NCBI GenBank assembly: GCA_910587835.1
Contig: CAJUNQ010000076.1
Coordinates: forward strand, 1-5,862
DNA length: 5,862 bases
Direction of reading: 5' to 3'
From: an uncultured Oscillospiraceae bacterium
GTDB lineage: Bacteria; Bacillota; Clostridia; Oscillospirales; Acutalibacteraceae
A program made the position numbers and the translations under genes. The notes under the pieces are model-generated. The model did not search any database. It saw only the letters and a list, made by a program, of their open reading frames with translations, and had not been told where the DNA came from. Numbering within the stretch: the first letter of the stretch is position 1; each line of letters opens with the position of its first letter. Positions 1 to 5,280 of this stretch are shown here, piece after piece.

Positions 1-492
1 GCTGTTCATGGAGTTCTTTGCGAGGGTTTCTTGCTGGGTCAGGTAGCGGAAGTATTCATTGAGGACGATGTACACTTTTTTGACTGTGGTGTAGGCGTAG
101 CCTTGATTCATCCAATGGTTCAGCATCTCTTTGAGGTCAGCGGCGGTGATGTCACCCACCACCTTGTCACCCAGCAGAGGAAAAATCTGATGCTCCACCG
201 TACATTCGCAGCGGTCGTAGGTGGTACGCTCCACTGAGGGGAACTTAAAAACCTGTAGCCAGTGGGTCATGCTCTCTTTCAAAGTTTTGCGGGATTCGTC
301 TGAATCCTGCAAGGCATTGTTGAAAGCCGCAACATAGTCGGTCATTTTCTTGGTGACTTCAGCCTTGGTAGTGCCTGAGAATGATTTACGCTTACGCTCT
401 CCTTTTTCGTCCATGTACCAGACGGTGCCGCCCCAACGGTCATCAGTTCTCTTAAAGGCTTTTCCATTGGTCAACAATTTTTTCTGAGCCAT
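1..492 (-). CDS. Tyrosine-type site-specific integrase, N-terminal part (cut by window edge)
   Basis: The 164 visible codons start at an ATG six bases after GAAAGGAGG and run open to the window edge. Residues about 15-50 (DRWGGTVWYMDEKGERKR...SFSG) look like the three-stranded arm-type DNA-binding domain of Tn916/lambda-like integrases. Residues about 68-160 (SMTHWLQVF, TYDRCECTV, GDKVVGDITAADL) match the helical core-binding domain. The catalytic domain with its R-H-R-Y residues would lie left of the window, so activity cannot be judged. Such enzymes recombine attachment sites to integrate and excise an element. The start sits four bases after the stop of a 43-codon ORF and downstream of the relaxase, which implies one operon. 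The family call is firm on domain pattern; the exact subfamily is not determined. Confidence 0.88.
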   Translation of the reverse strand, partial: MAQKKLLTNGKAFKRTDDRWGGTVWYMDEKGERKRKSFSGTTKAEVTKKMTDYVAAFNNALQDSDESRKTLKESMTHWLQVFKFPSVERTTYDRCECTVEHQIFPLLGDKVVGDITAADLKEMLNHWMNQGYAYTTVKKVYIVLNEYFRYLTQQETLAKNSMNS

Positions 493-495
493 CTG

Positions 496-627
496 TCAGC
501 CTCCTTTCTCAAACGACAACACTACCACATAATCTCGGTAATGTCCAGAGATTTTTCTGGCGTATTCTTTGTTTTGCAGCACAGATTTTGAACTGCCACC
601 ATATTCACATAGTGAAGTCGTATCCAT
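496..627 (-). CDS. Small ORF of 43 residues between relaxase and integrase, unknown function
   Basis: This ORF begins at an ATG preceded by GGGGAGG (gap of three bases, rather short) and ends in TGA only three bases before the integrase ATG. It overlaps the 3' end of the relaxase by 23 bases in another frame. The product starts MDTTSLCEYGGSSKSVLQNK and ends DYVVVLSFEKGG. The middle is basic and tyrosine-rich (EYARKISGHYRDY) and is followed by a short beta-prone run (YVVVLSF). I do not recognise a family. The tight packing with both neighbours, and a protein-like composition, suggest a real small gene that couples integrase translation to the operon. It could instead be a translational relay with no product function. 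Confidence 0.45.
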   Translation of the reverse strand: MDTTSLCEYGGSSKSVLQNKEYARKISGHYRDYVVVLSFEKGG

Positions 628-1603
628 AATCCTCCCCGCTAAATCTCTGACCATGCGCCAGCTTCTTCAGTGCCTCTCGGCTGCGCTGCTTACTCTCTGA
701 CCAGGTCGGGATGGGCGGTAACTCTGGTGTGTCCATAGCCTGTTCCAAGTATCGCCCAAACTCAACAGCATTGTACGCAACTTCACCCAGCCAGCCTTCC
801 TCTGGTTCCTCGCTGCCGGGATAAAACTCAAACACCTGCCGGAACATGAACAGCATCTCCAGGTTCTCCTTTAGGAAAGTTTCGTCATGCAAGCTGCTGT
901 CGCGGCACCGTCGTCCCTCTGGTGTAATGAAAGTGATGTGCTTTCTGGTGTCTGACCACACCACTTAATACCCTTCTTGCTCTACGTTGTAGATGAAAGA
1001 CTCTCGATCATCAGCGTACTCCAGCGCTTCATTGATCACATGAATCAAATCCAACTTCCAACTTTCACCGCGCAAGCCGGCCTGATACTCGCCGGGTTTC
1101 ATGCGCTTTTTCTTGCTATGACGTTCGGCTTTTTCCAAAACTGACAGCCCATGTTTCAAACAAATCTCGTCATTCACATCGCGGTGGGCTTGTAAGTCAG
1201 CGGCATTTTGATGGAGTTTCTTGCCATTTACACAGTTGACGGAGTTCACTACGAGGTGATTATGGAGGTGTCCGGTGTCCAGATGCGTTGCCACCACCAC
1301 CTCAAAGTCAGGGAACTCCCTCGCGGCAAATTCCAAACCGATGGCGTTTACCTCTTGCGGAGTGAGGTCATCTTCCTCCGGGAACGACTGCACGAAGTGA
1401 TAGAACTGTCGCCCGTAAGTCTTGCGGAAACGCTTCTTCGTGGTCATCATCTCGGTGAAAGCGCACTGTGGAACGCAGTTATGGCCTGTCACAAATTTCA
1501 AATCTCCCCACTTGGTTTTGTGATCCTGCGCCACATATTTCAGTACTCCTTGCATCGCGCCCGCCGTTTGTTTACGATTCCTGATTGCGATAAATGTCGC
1601 CAT
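605..1603 (-). pseudogene. VirD2/MobA-type relaxase interrupted by an in-frame TAA
   Basis: A relaxase nicks one strand at oriT and stays joined to the 5' end during mobilization. The start is the ATG of MATFIAIRNRKQT, seven bases after GGGAGG, with its A shared with the mobC stop (TGATG). Residues 1-160 carry the PF03432-like domain: candidate catalytic Tyr23 in VLKYVAQ, and the metal-binding motif III, HLDTGHLHNHLVVN, with His112, His114 and His116. Codon 213 is TAA (965-967). The same frame then continues for 119 codons (VVWSDTRKHITFITPEGRRCRD...LHDETFLKENLEM), which by recall of the family is the normal continuation after the EQEGY segment. Full length would be about 332 residues. The nuclease domain is complete, so a 212-residue product might still nick. 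AAGAAGGG lies six bases before a GTG directly after the TAA, so reinitiation to give two polypeptides is possible. It is either a broken gene or a split one. Confidence 0.82.
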
Positions 1604-1914
1604 CACTCCACCTCCCTGGCAATTTTCTCCAGCTGAGAGCACAGTTTGCTGTAGGCGGCAATCAAATCCTCACTTTGTACCACGCTGACTCTCCCCATAT
1701 TCGCCAGCATAGTAAGTTGATTTATATTGCGTCCCTGGGCCTTTAACTCTGAAAGAATTTTATCCAAACCATCCACTTGAACGATTTCTTTGCCCAGCGC
1801 ACACTGGATAATGTAGTCCGTCATCGTCATCTTGGCCCTCTTAGCCCGTTTCTGAATAGCTGCTTTTTCACTCGGCGTAAGCCTTGCAGTAATAATAGTG
1901 GTTTTCTTTTTCAG
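1603..1914 (-). CDS. mobC: MobC-type relaxosome accessory protein, non-ATG start
   Basis: MobC proteins bind near oriT, help open the DNA and assist the relaxase. The C-terminal half carries the recognisable MobC motif: LKAQGRNINQLTMLANMGRV, at about residues 58-77 of 103. The N-terminal part, LKKKTTIITARLTPSEKA, followed by KMTMTDYIIQ, looks like a ribbon-helix-helix DNA-binding fold. The first ATG in frame (1830) would remove 28 residues including the predicted beta strand. Upstream there is no in-frame ATG, GTG or TTG; CTG at 1914 lies where relatives, by recall, begin MKKKT, and AGGGAG is 13 bases upstream. I therefore place the start at CTG, with low certainty for the exact codon. The stop overlaps the relaxase ATG by one base. 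Confidence 0.75.
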   Translation of the reverse strand: MKKKTTIITARLTPSEKAAIQKRAKRAKMTMTDYIIQCALGKEIVQVDGLDKILSELKAQGRNINQLTMLANMGRVSVVQSEDLIAAYSKLCSQLEKIAREVE

Positions 1915-1944
1915 TATAAAATCACGCTCCCTTTTTTGTGTCCT

Positions 1945-2050
1945 TTCCCTTAAAACTCCCCCTTTAGGGGGCCGGGGGGAGAGCCGGGTTTCCCGGCTCC
2001 TGCGTCCGGCGTATAGCCGGACGCTATGCTTGCCCTGCCCAAGGGCAGGT
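1945..2050. other. Candidate oriT: run of four hairpins upstream of mobC
   Basis: Four inverted repeats follow each other. They are CCCCC/GGGGG around TTTA (1948-1961), GAGCCGGG/CCCGGCTC around TTT (1981-1999), GCGTCCGGC/GCCGGACGC around GTATA (2002-2024), and a tight CCTGCCC/GGGCAGG (2034-2049). All stems are perfect. They lie 30-135 bases upstream of mobC-relaxase, the usual place of oriT in mobilizable elements. None is followed by a convincing T tract in either direction, so a terminator role is less likely. The nic site cannot be assigned by eye. The function is inferred from position and structure only. Confidence 0.5.
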
Positions 2051-2234
2051 TTTCTGCGCCCTTCGCCCTTTCATCTCCGGAAATAAGGCTGGAAAATTGT
2101 GGGTTCTGCTCTCTTTCAAAAAGCCCTCACAAATCGCCACAAATGCCCTCACACGGCGTTCTATGCTGGCTGTCGCTGTTTCCTTAGCCCCTGCCACAAT
2201 TGCCCGACACGGCCCTCACAGGGATTACAAACGC
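2051..2234. repeat. Gene-free region with iteron-like repeats
   Basis: No credible gene lies between the hairpin run and the HTH gene. The nonamer GCCCTCACA occurs at 2123-2131, 2145-2153 and 2212-2220, and again at 3836-3844, with an eight-base match at 3748-3755. The first two are exactly 22 bases apart (about two helical turns) and the third is 67 further. A second related unit, GCCACAAATGCC (2136-2147) and GCCACAATTGCC (2193-2204), is interleaved, each followed within a few bases by ACACGG. This pattern resembles iterons bound by a replication initiator, or a multi-site operator. The HTH gene just upstream in transcription is the natural candidate to bind here. Confidence 0.5.
2124..2160. 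repeat. Direct repeat copy 1 (pairs with 3748-3784)
   Basis: The first 24 bases (CCCTCACAAATC... to ...AAATGCC) are identical to 3748-3771, and the next 13 differ at three positions. Both copies have the same orientation and are 1624 bases apart. They flank the HTH, excisionase and sigma-like genes. The copy lies inside the iteron-like cluster, so the repeat may be two binding sites of one protein rather than a transposition footprint. Confidence 0.7.
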
Positions 2235-2597
2235 TTACCCCGATAGCTGGCACTCATTGTGGTACTCAATTGCTCCTTGAATCGGCAGAATCGTAAAAAC
2301 AAGATTACCATTTCGAACCTGCCCGCCATCAGATTCGTACTTTGTAGGCTCCGTAATAATCAGCGCCTTGTACTCCAGCTCCCGCACATATTTCTGCACC
2401 GTGTTGCGGCTCATGCCTACCGCCTCACCAATAGTTTTGTAGCTGGGCCAGCACTGATGTGACTTCCTATCCTCACAGTACATGAGGTACGCATAGACAG
2501 CCAGTTCCCCCGTAGACAACCCTAAACTAAAGATAGCGTTAGGCAGAGGAAAGAAATTCTTTGCGCCGCTGCATTGTGCTCTCAGAAAATTATTCAT
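2235..2597 (-). CDS. Winged-helix HTH protein, possible replication initiator of the element
   Basis: The product is 120 residues from the ATG of MNNFLRAQCSG, which follows AGGAGG by eight bases. A further upstream in-frame ATG (2624) lies before that ribosome site and is not preferred. Residues 15-40 (NFFPLPNAIFSLGLSTGELAV) and the HTH at about 50-76 (WPSYKTIGEAVGMSRNTVQK then YVRELEYKALI) are typical of HTH_36-like winged-helix domains of plasmid and element replication proteins. A wing follows (TEPTKYESDGGQVRNGNLVF). The start overlaps the excisionase stop by eight bases, so the two are co-translated. Iteron-like repeats begin just downstream. DNA binding is well supported; a replication role, as opposed to transcriptional control, is inference. 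Confidence 0.78.
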   Translation of the reverse strand: MNNFLRAQCSGAKNFFPLPNAIFSLGLSTGELAVYAYLMYCEDRKSHQCWPSYKTIGEAVGMSRNTVQKYVRELEYKALIITEPTKYESDGGQVRNGNLVFTILPIQGAIEYHNECQLSG

Positions 2598-2805
2598 GGC
2601 ATCTACCTCCTGCCTGTTCCTCAACCCAAGTGAGGAATTTTTCTTTTGGGACCACCAGCCTTGACCCGATTTTCACCACTGGAAAGCCCTCTCGGTGCAG
2701 AAGTTCATAGGTACCAGCCAGCGAGATTCCCAGCACCTGCGCCACTGTCTTTGCATTCAAAAACAGTGGCAGTTCGTCATAAATTTTGAGTTCTGATTGC
2801 TTCAA
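2590..2805 (-). CDS. Excisionase-family DNA-binding protein (MerR-like HTH)
   Basis: This small protein has the winged-helix layout of PF12728-type excisionases. The HTH is at residues 16-40 (LNAKTVAQVLGISLAGTYEL), then a wing with FPVVKIGSRLVVPKEKF at about 41-57 and the ending WVEEQAGGRCHE. Such proteins bend DNA at attachment sites and favour excision by a tyrosine integrase; others act as regulators. I choose TTG at 2805 (71 residues): AAGGAG lies seven bases upstream. The in-frame ATG at 2811 is too close to that site (about one base), and the ATG at 2856 lies upstream of the probable -10. The gene overlaps the following HTH gene by eight bases. It is separated from the integrase by the mobilization genes, which is unusual for lambda-like pairs but common in mobile elements of Firmicutes. 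Confidence 0.78.
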   Translation of the reverse strand: MKQSELKIYDELPLFLNAKTVAQVLGISLAGTYELLHREGFPVVKIGSRLVVPKEKFLTWVEEQAGGRCHE

Positions 2806-2842
2806 TCGCATTCTCCTTCCATAGATTTCTATTTGCTCCCAC

Positions 2843-2874
2843 ATAATAAAGGACACTCGCAGACAGTTTGTAAA
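2843..2874 (-). promoter_or_regulatory. Possible promoter of the excisionase-HTH operon
   Basis: On the minus strand TTTACA (2869-2874) precedes TTTATT (2845-2850) with an 18-base spacer; TATTAT (2843-2848) overlaps it with a 20-base spacer. It lies just after the terminator of the sigma-like gene and about 40 bases before the TTG start. The -35 overlaps a short GTTTACAAAC near-palindrome that could be an operator. Matches to consensus are moderate. Confidence 0.35.
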
Positions 2875-2899
2875 CCAAAATTTAGAAAAATTCTCGAAA

Positions 2900-2937
2900 C
2901 AAAAAAGAATAAGGAGTCCGTCACCAGACGGAGCTCC
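2900..2937 (-). terminator. Intrinsic terminator of the sigma-like gene
   Basis: Read on the minus strand, GGAG-C-TCCGTC pairs with GACGGA-CTCC around the loop TGGT: a 10-bp stem with one bulged C. It is followed by TTATTCTTTTTT. The stem contains the last codons and the TGA of the sigma-like gene. This separates that gene from the excisionase operon. Confidence 0.85.
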
Positions 2938-3298
2938 TCAGTTCTTTGTGAACTTTCTTCAGCTGCTTTGAGACTGCCATCTTGGATACGCCTCGGATCA
3001 CACCGATTCTCTCCAAAGACAGCCCCTCGCCATAGCGTAGCTGAATCAATTCCTGTTTGGTCTTGTCCAGGCTCGCCACGGCTTTTCGCAGATTTTCAAG
3101 CCGGAGGCTCCTGATTGCAAGGTCGTCCAGCGAGTACAAGCAATAACTTTTCGGGGACAGCACCGTTTCGAGCTCACCTTTACTAAGATGCCTTTGGTCC
3201 CGCTTAGCCTCTGCCCGCTCACGCTTTCTGTCCTGCTCCAGGAATTCTGCGACCTCCTTTGGCACTGAGATCGGCTCACCTTCGTACATTATGACCAT
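2921..3298 (-). CDS. Sigma-70 region 4-like regulator of the element
   Basis: The product has 125 residues from ATG at 3298, which is four bases after AAAGGAG. An ATG three codons on (3289) is an alternative. Residues 1-22 (MVIMYEGEPISVPKEVAEFL) precede a very basic helical part (EQDRKRERAEAKRDQRHLSK, 21-40). The C-terminal part carries a region-4-like HTH at about 85-118: LIQLRYGEGLSLERIGVIRG, then VSKMAVSKQLKKVHKEL. No region 2 (-10 binding, core binding) is visible, so it may act as an activator or anti-repressor rather than a complete sigma factor. Related short sigma-like genes occur in conjugative elements of Clostridia (family knowledge from recall). It has its own promoter, a long structured leader and its own terminator, which suggests it is the regulatory switch of the element. 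Confidence 0.75.
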   Translation of the reverse strand: MVIMYEGEPISVPKEVAEFLEQDRKRERAEAKRDQRHLSKGELETVLSPKSYCLYSLDDLAIRSLRLENLRKAVASLDKTKQELIQLRYGEGLSLERIGVIRGVSKMAVSKQLKKVHKELRSSVW

Positions 3299-3368
3299 CG
3301 GGCTCCTTTCCGTTTGGGAAAGGCCACACAGCGCTGTCGGCACAGCGCCAAATACTGTGGACGTTCAT
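3276..3368 (-). CDS. Possible 30-residue leader ORF overlapping the sigma-like start
   Basis: It starts at ATG 3368 (three bases after GGGAG; an in-frame ATG at 3380 is an alternative) and stops at TGA 3276-3278, 23 bases inside the sigma-like gene in another frame. The peptide begins MNVHSIWRCADSAVWPFPNG. It is read across both hairpins of the leader, including the one that covers the ribosome site of the sigma-like gene. A ribosome on this ORF would open that hairpin. There is no homology evidence; the support is position and geometry only. Confidence 0.35.
   Translation of the reverse strand: MNVHSIWRCADSAVWPFPNGKEPDGHNVRR
3305..3323 (-). promoter_or_regulatory. Hairpin covering the ribosome site of the sigma-like gene
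   Basis: On the minus strand CCTTTCC pairs with GGAAAGG around CAAAC, a perfect 7-bp stem. The right arm is most of the GGAAAGGAG ribosome site four bases before ATG 3298. Folding would hide the site and lower translation. A second hairpin, GCGCTGT/ACAGCGC around GCCG (3331-3348), lies just upstream. Confidence 0.5.
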
Positions 3369-3386
3369 GATCTCCCGCATCCCGGG

Positions 3387-3506
3387 GCAATTTTAGTGTC
3401 CGATGCGCGCCATGAAAGTCAGAGGCCACACGAGTGCAACCTCACCGAAACTGTGTGTTTTTTAGCTTTCGCTATATTTATTTTAACAGTTTCGCACTAA
3501 AATTGC
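3387..3506. repeat. 12-bp inverted repeat spanning the sigma-like promoter and leader
   Basis: GCAATTTTAGTG at 3387-3398 and its exact reverse complement CACTAAAATTGC at 3495-3506 are separated by 96 bases. The right arm overlaps the -35 and spacer of the promoter; the left arm lies about 75 bases into the transcript. A looser relative (GCAAATTTTGAGTG) occurs at 3556-3569. This is compatible with paired operators or with a long-range RNA stem. Confidence 0.55.
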
Positions 3507-3508
3507 AA
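3480..3508 (-). promoter_or_regulatory. Sigma-70-type promoter of the sigma-like gene
   Basis: On the minus strand TTGCAA (3503-3508) and TAAAAT (3480-3485) are separated by exactly 17 bases, in an AT-rich stretch. Transcription would start near 3473, leaving a leader of about 175 bases before ATG 3298. The -35 matches consensus at four of six positions and the -10 at five of six. One arm of the 12-bp inverted repeat lies in the -35 and spacer, which suggests control here. Confidence 0.55.
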
Positions 3509-3603
3509 TACTCAGATTGAAATTGTCGAAAGGGCTTTTTCTTTGTTTATGTAGCGCAAATTTTGAGTGCCAGAAATTCAGTCGGCTCGGTCGGTGCTTG
3601 ACA

Positions 3604-3628
3604 AGAGTTCATGTTTTGCATGAACTCT
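3604..3628. repeat. Perfect 10-bp-stem hairpin
   Basis: AGAGTTCATG and CATGAACTCT flank a five-base TTTTG loop. TTGACA, a perfect -35 hexamer, lies directly before it on the plus strand (3598-3603), but no good -10 follows at 16-18 bases. There is no T tract for a terminator. It could be a regulatory or single-strand-origin structure; the function is unknown. Confidence 0.6.
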
Positions 3629-3658
3629 ACGCCACATGGTGACCAGCGCCCCCGCGCT

Positions 3659-3814
3659 TTAACCTGCTTGTCTTTTTGACGGTTTTCTACGCCCTTTGAG
3701 GCGGGAAAATCTTTCAGAGTCCTGCATATCTGCACTGTGGTAATCATCCCTCACAAATCGCCACAAATGCCACAACACGGTGTTTTGCCTGTGGTCGGTC
3801 AATTTCTCTACCAC
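3659..3814 (-). pseudogene. Possible C-terminal gene fragment
   Basis: A minus-strand frame ends in TAA at 3659 and is open upstream into the end of the esterase. From a GTG at 3814 it gives 51 residues, with NTVLWHLWRFVRDDYHSADM and then a basic tail (RLKGRRKPSKRQAG). The composition looks protein-like, but no ribosome site fits the GTG. It could be the tail of a gene cut at the element border, or chance. The first repeat copy (2124-2160) reads HLWRFVR in the matching frame but meets stops on both sides, which argues that the sequence is kept as DNA rather than protein. Confidence 0.22.
3748..3784. repeat. Direct repeat copy 2 (pairs with 2124-2160)
   Basis: The 24 bases 3748-3771 equal 2124-2147; the following 13 match at ten positions. 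Unlike copy 1 it has only eight of the nine bases of the GCCCTCACA unit at its left end (T in place of the first G). Recombination between the copies would remove the sigma-like, excisionase and HTH genes. Confidence 0.7.
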
Positions 3815-3911
3815 TGCCTCAAATCGTCTGACAGCGCCCTCACATGGCTCAACAGCCTGTTGCTTGGTTGATGTTAGGTGTTTTCTGTCATGCCCTTTTC
3901 CGTATGTCCCT

Positions 3912-5267
3912 CTATTTTCTGCACTGCCTCCCCATCCAGCGCCACAAGGTCACCGGCCGCCCCTCGTGCATGACTCTCGTCCCATCCAGATCATACACAC
4001 AGTCATCGTTAAAGGTGTGTATCCAAGAGAAGTGCCCCATATACTCCAGCGGCCTGCCCTGGCCGTCCTTATGCAGCCCGGACTGGTCCACGATCCGCTC
4101 AAACAGGGAAACATGGACATTCTCCGCACCCGCCGCCTTCAGCCGCCGTACCAGGGGCAGCACAAGACCGTCCGGAGGCACGATTGGGTCGTTCTCGGCC
4201 TGGGTGAACCACATAGGCAGGTGTTTGAGGTTCTCAATATCCTGCTCTGAGAAGTCGCTGGGCCGCAGGGCCTCGCACACCGGATAGGCGGCGGCAAAGA
4301 AGTCCGGGTAGCTCAGAAGCATCCGCATGGTCATAAACCCGCCGTTGGAACAGCCGCCGATGTACACCCTGTCCCGGTCGATGTCGGGGTGAAGGTCGAT
4401 GAACTCGTCAATCACGGCCTTCACCGCCTCGGTGTACATACTTTTGCTGCTGGTAAGCTCCTTGGGATCCTGATGGTTCACCGCACCGGAATTCATCCAG
4501 AAGGTGGGGCACTGGGGGGCCAGCACATAGCCCGCGCCGCCCAGCTTGCGTTGAATATCGTCGGAGGAGATGGCCACCACCTTGTTGCCGGTGTAGGCCA
4601 AAGCCGGGTCATCGCCGCCCTCGCCGTGGCCGTGGAGCCAGATCACCAGGGGCAGCTTCTCCGGGAAGGTATGCTCCCACTCGTCGCCGTAGTTGCTGTC
4701 CAGGGCGGTGAAGCTTTGCTTGGCATGGTCCAAGTCCGGGGTGAAATAGCCGTAGTTCAGAGGGAGCGGCTCATAGTGGGAGCACCCATTCTGCCAGCCC
4801 CTCAGCTGTGGGCAGATATCCCCCTGGGACTCGTCGAATATCCAGCCGTTTATAGGCACCTCGCCGGGGATATCCTTCACCTGGGTGACCCGGTAGCGGC
4901 ATTCCACCAGGGCGTTGTAGCCGCCCTCCCGGAGGCTCGCCGCCATAGAGTAGCCGATGGGAGCGCCCATCTGGTAGGGCATCTCCAGAGCGATGTGCCC
5001 CGACTGGTAGACCTTACCGCCGTTCTCGTCGCAGGGGTACGCCGCCGACACCGGGCGGTAGCCCTGGGAAGGAAAAATCTTCGGACCGGGCCAGGTGTGG
5101 TTCTCAAGGAAGCCCTTGCCGGTCTTGGGGTCGATGCGCTCCACGTAGACGGAGAAGGTGTCTTTGTCTATGCACTCGGCCCGGACAGTTTCCGGGGCCT
5201 TGAGGATGAGTTTGGTGATATAGGGGCCGTTGTCGGTGACAACGGTGAAGGTTTTGTATGGGTACAT
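3912..5267 (-). CDS. Alpha/beta-hydrolase esterase/peptidase (COG4099/prolyl-oligopeptidase-like)
   Basis: The product is 451 residues with no signal peptide, so cytosolic. The start is ATG 5267, eight bases after AAAGGAGG. Residues 1-200 form a beta-rich N-terminal domain (an Ig-like domain is usual in such predicted peptidases). The hydrolase core follows: LPLVIWLHGHGEGGDD (205-220, strand and oxyanion loop), nucleophile Ser307 in GGCSNGG, Asp360 in TQAENDPIVPPDG, and His412 in YMGHFSWIH. The triad is complete. The fold fits esterases that cut ester or short peptide substrates; the substrate cannot be told. It lies 13 bases after the EFR1-type gene, so the two are one operon. GC-rich third positions set it apart from the mobile genes downstream. 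No terminator is seen after the stop, perhaps because an insertion separated it. Confidence 0.85.
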   Translation of the reverse strand: MYPYKTFTVVTDNGPYITKLILKAPETVRAECIDKDTFSVYVERIDPKTGKGFLENHTWPGPKIFPSQGYRPVSAAYPCDENGGKVYQSGHIALEMPYQMGAPIGYSMAASLREGGYNALVECRYRVTQVKDIPGEVPINGWIFDESQGDICPQLRGWQNGCSHYEPLPLNYGYFTPDLDHAKQSFTALDSNYGDEWEHTFPEKLPLVIWLHGHGEGGDDPALAYTGNKVVAISSDDIQRKLGGAGYVLAPQCPTFWMNSGAVNHQDPKELTSSKSMYTEAVKAVIDEFIDLHPDIDRDRVYIGGCSNGGFMTMRMLLSYPDFFAAAYPVCEALRPSDFSEQDIENLKHLPMWFTQAENDPIVPPDGLVLPLVRRLKAAGAENVHVSLFERIVDQSGLHKDGQGRPLEYMGHFSWIHTFNDDCVYDLDGTRVMHEGRPVTLWRWMGRQCRK

Positions 5268-5280
5268 GGTTTGTCCTCCT

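Larger units (their letters stand above)
3509..3911. other. Gene-poor right flank of the element with repeats
   Basis: No well-supported gene was found here. It holds a 10-bp-stem hairpin (3604-3628), the second direct repeat (3748-3784), one more GCCCTCACA (3836-3844), and a weak coding trace on the minus strand (3659-3814). Base use changes from mixed to GC-rich at about 3912, where the esterase ends. A junction between mobile element and chromosome is therefore likely somewhere in about 3750-3911, but no attachment core can be named from one side alone. Confidence 0.5.

Noticed and set aside
1208..1636. 142-codon open frame on the plus strand
   Set aside because: Opposite the relaxase nuclease domain, including the histidine motif; no ribosome site or recognisable domain.
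1981..2024. Hairpins as intrinsic terminators of the HTH operon
   Set aside because: Stems are strong, but no T tract follows on the minus strand, and the position upstream of mobC fits oriT better.
1898..2086. 62-codon plus-strand frame over the hairpin cluster
   Set aside because: Its arginine, proline and leucine-rich product mirrors the GC-rich palindromes; the DNA structure explains the sequence better than a protein.
3598..3626. Plus-strand promoter from TTGACA
   Set aside because: The hexamers at 16-18 bases (ATGAAC, TGAACT, GAACTC) are poor -10 elements and no plus-strand gene follows.
3547..3747. 66-codon minus-strand frame
   Set aside because: AGGG abuts the ATG with no spacing, part of the peptide (EFMQNMNS) is just the hairpin read as codons, and it overlaps another weak frame. 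Not supported as a gene.
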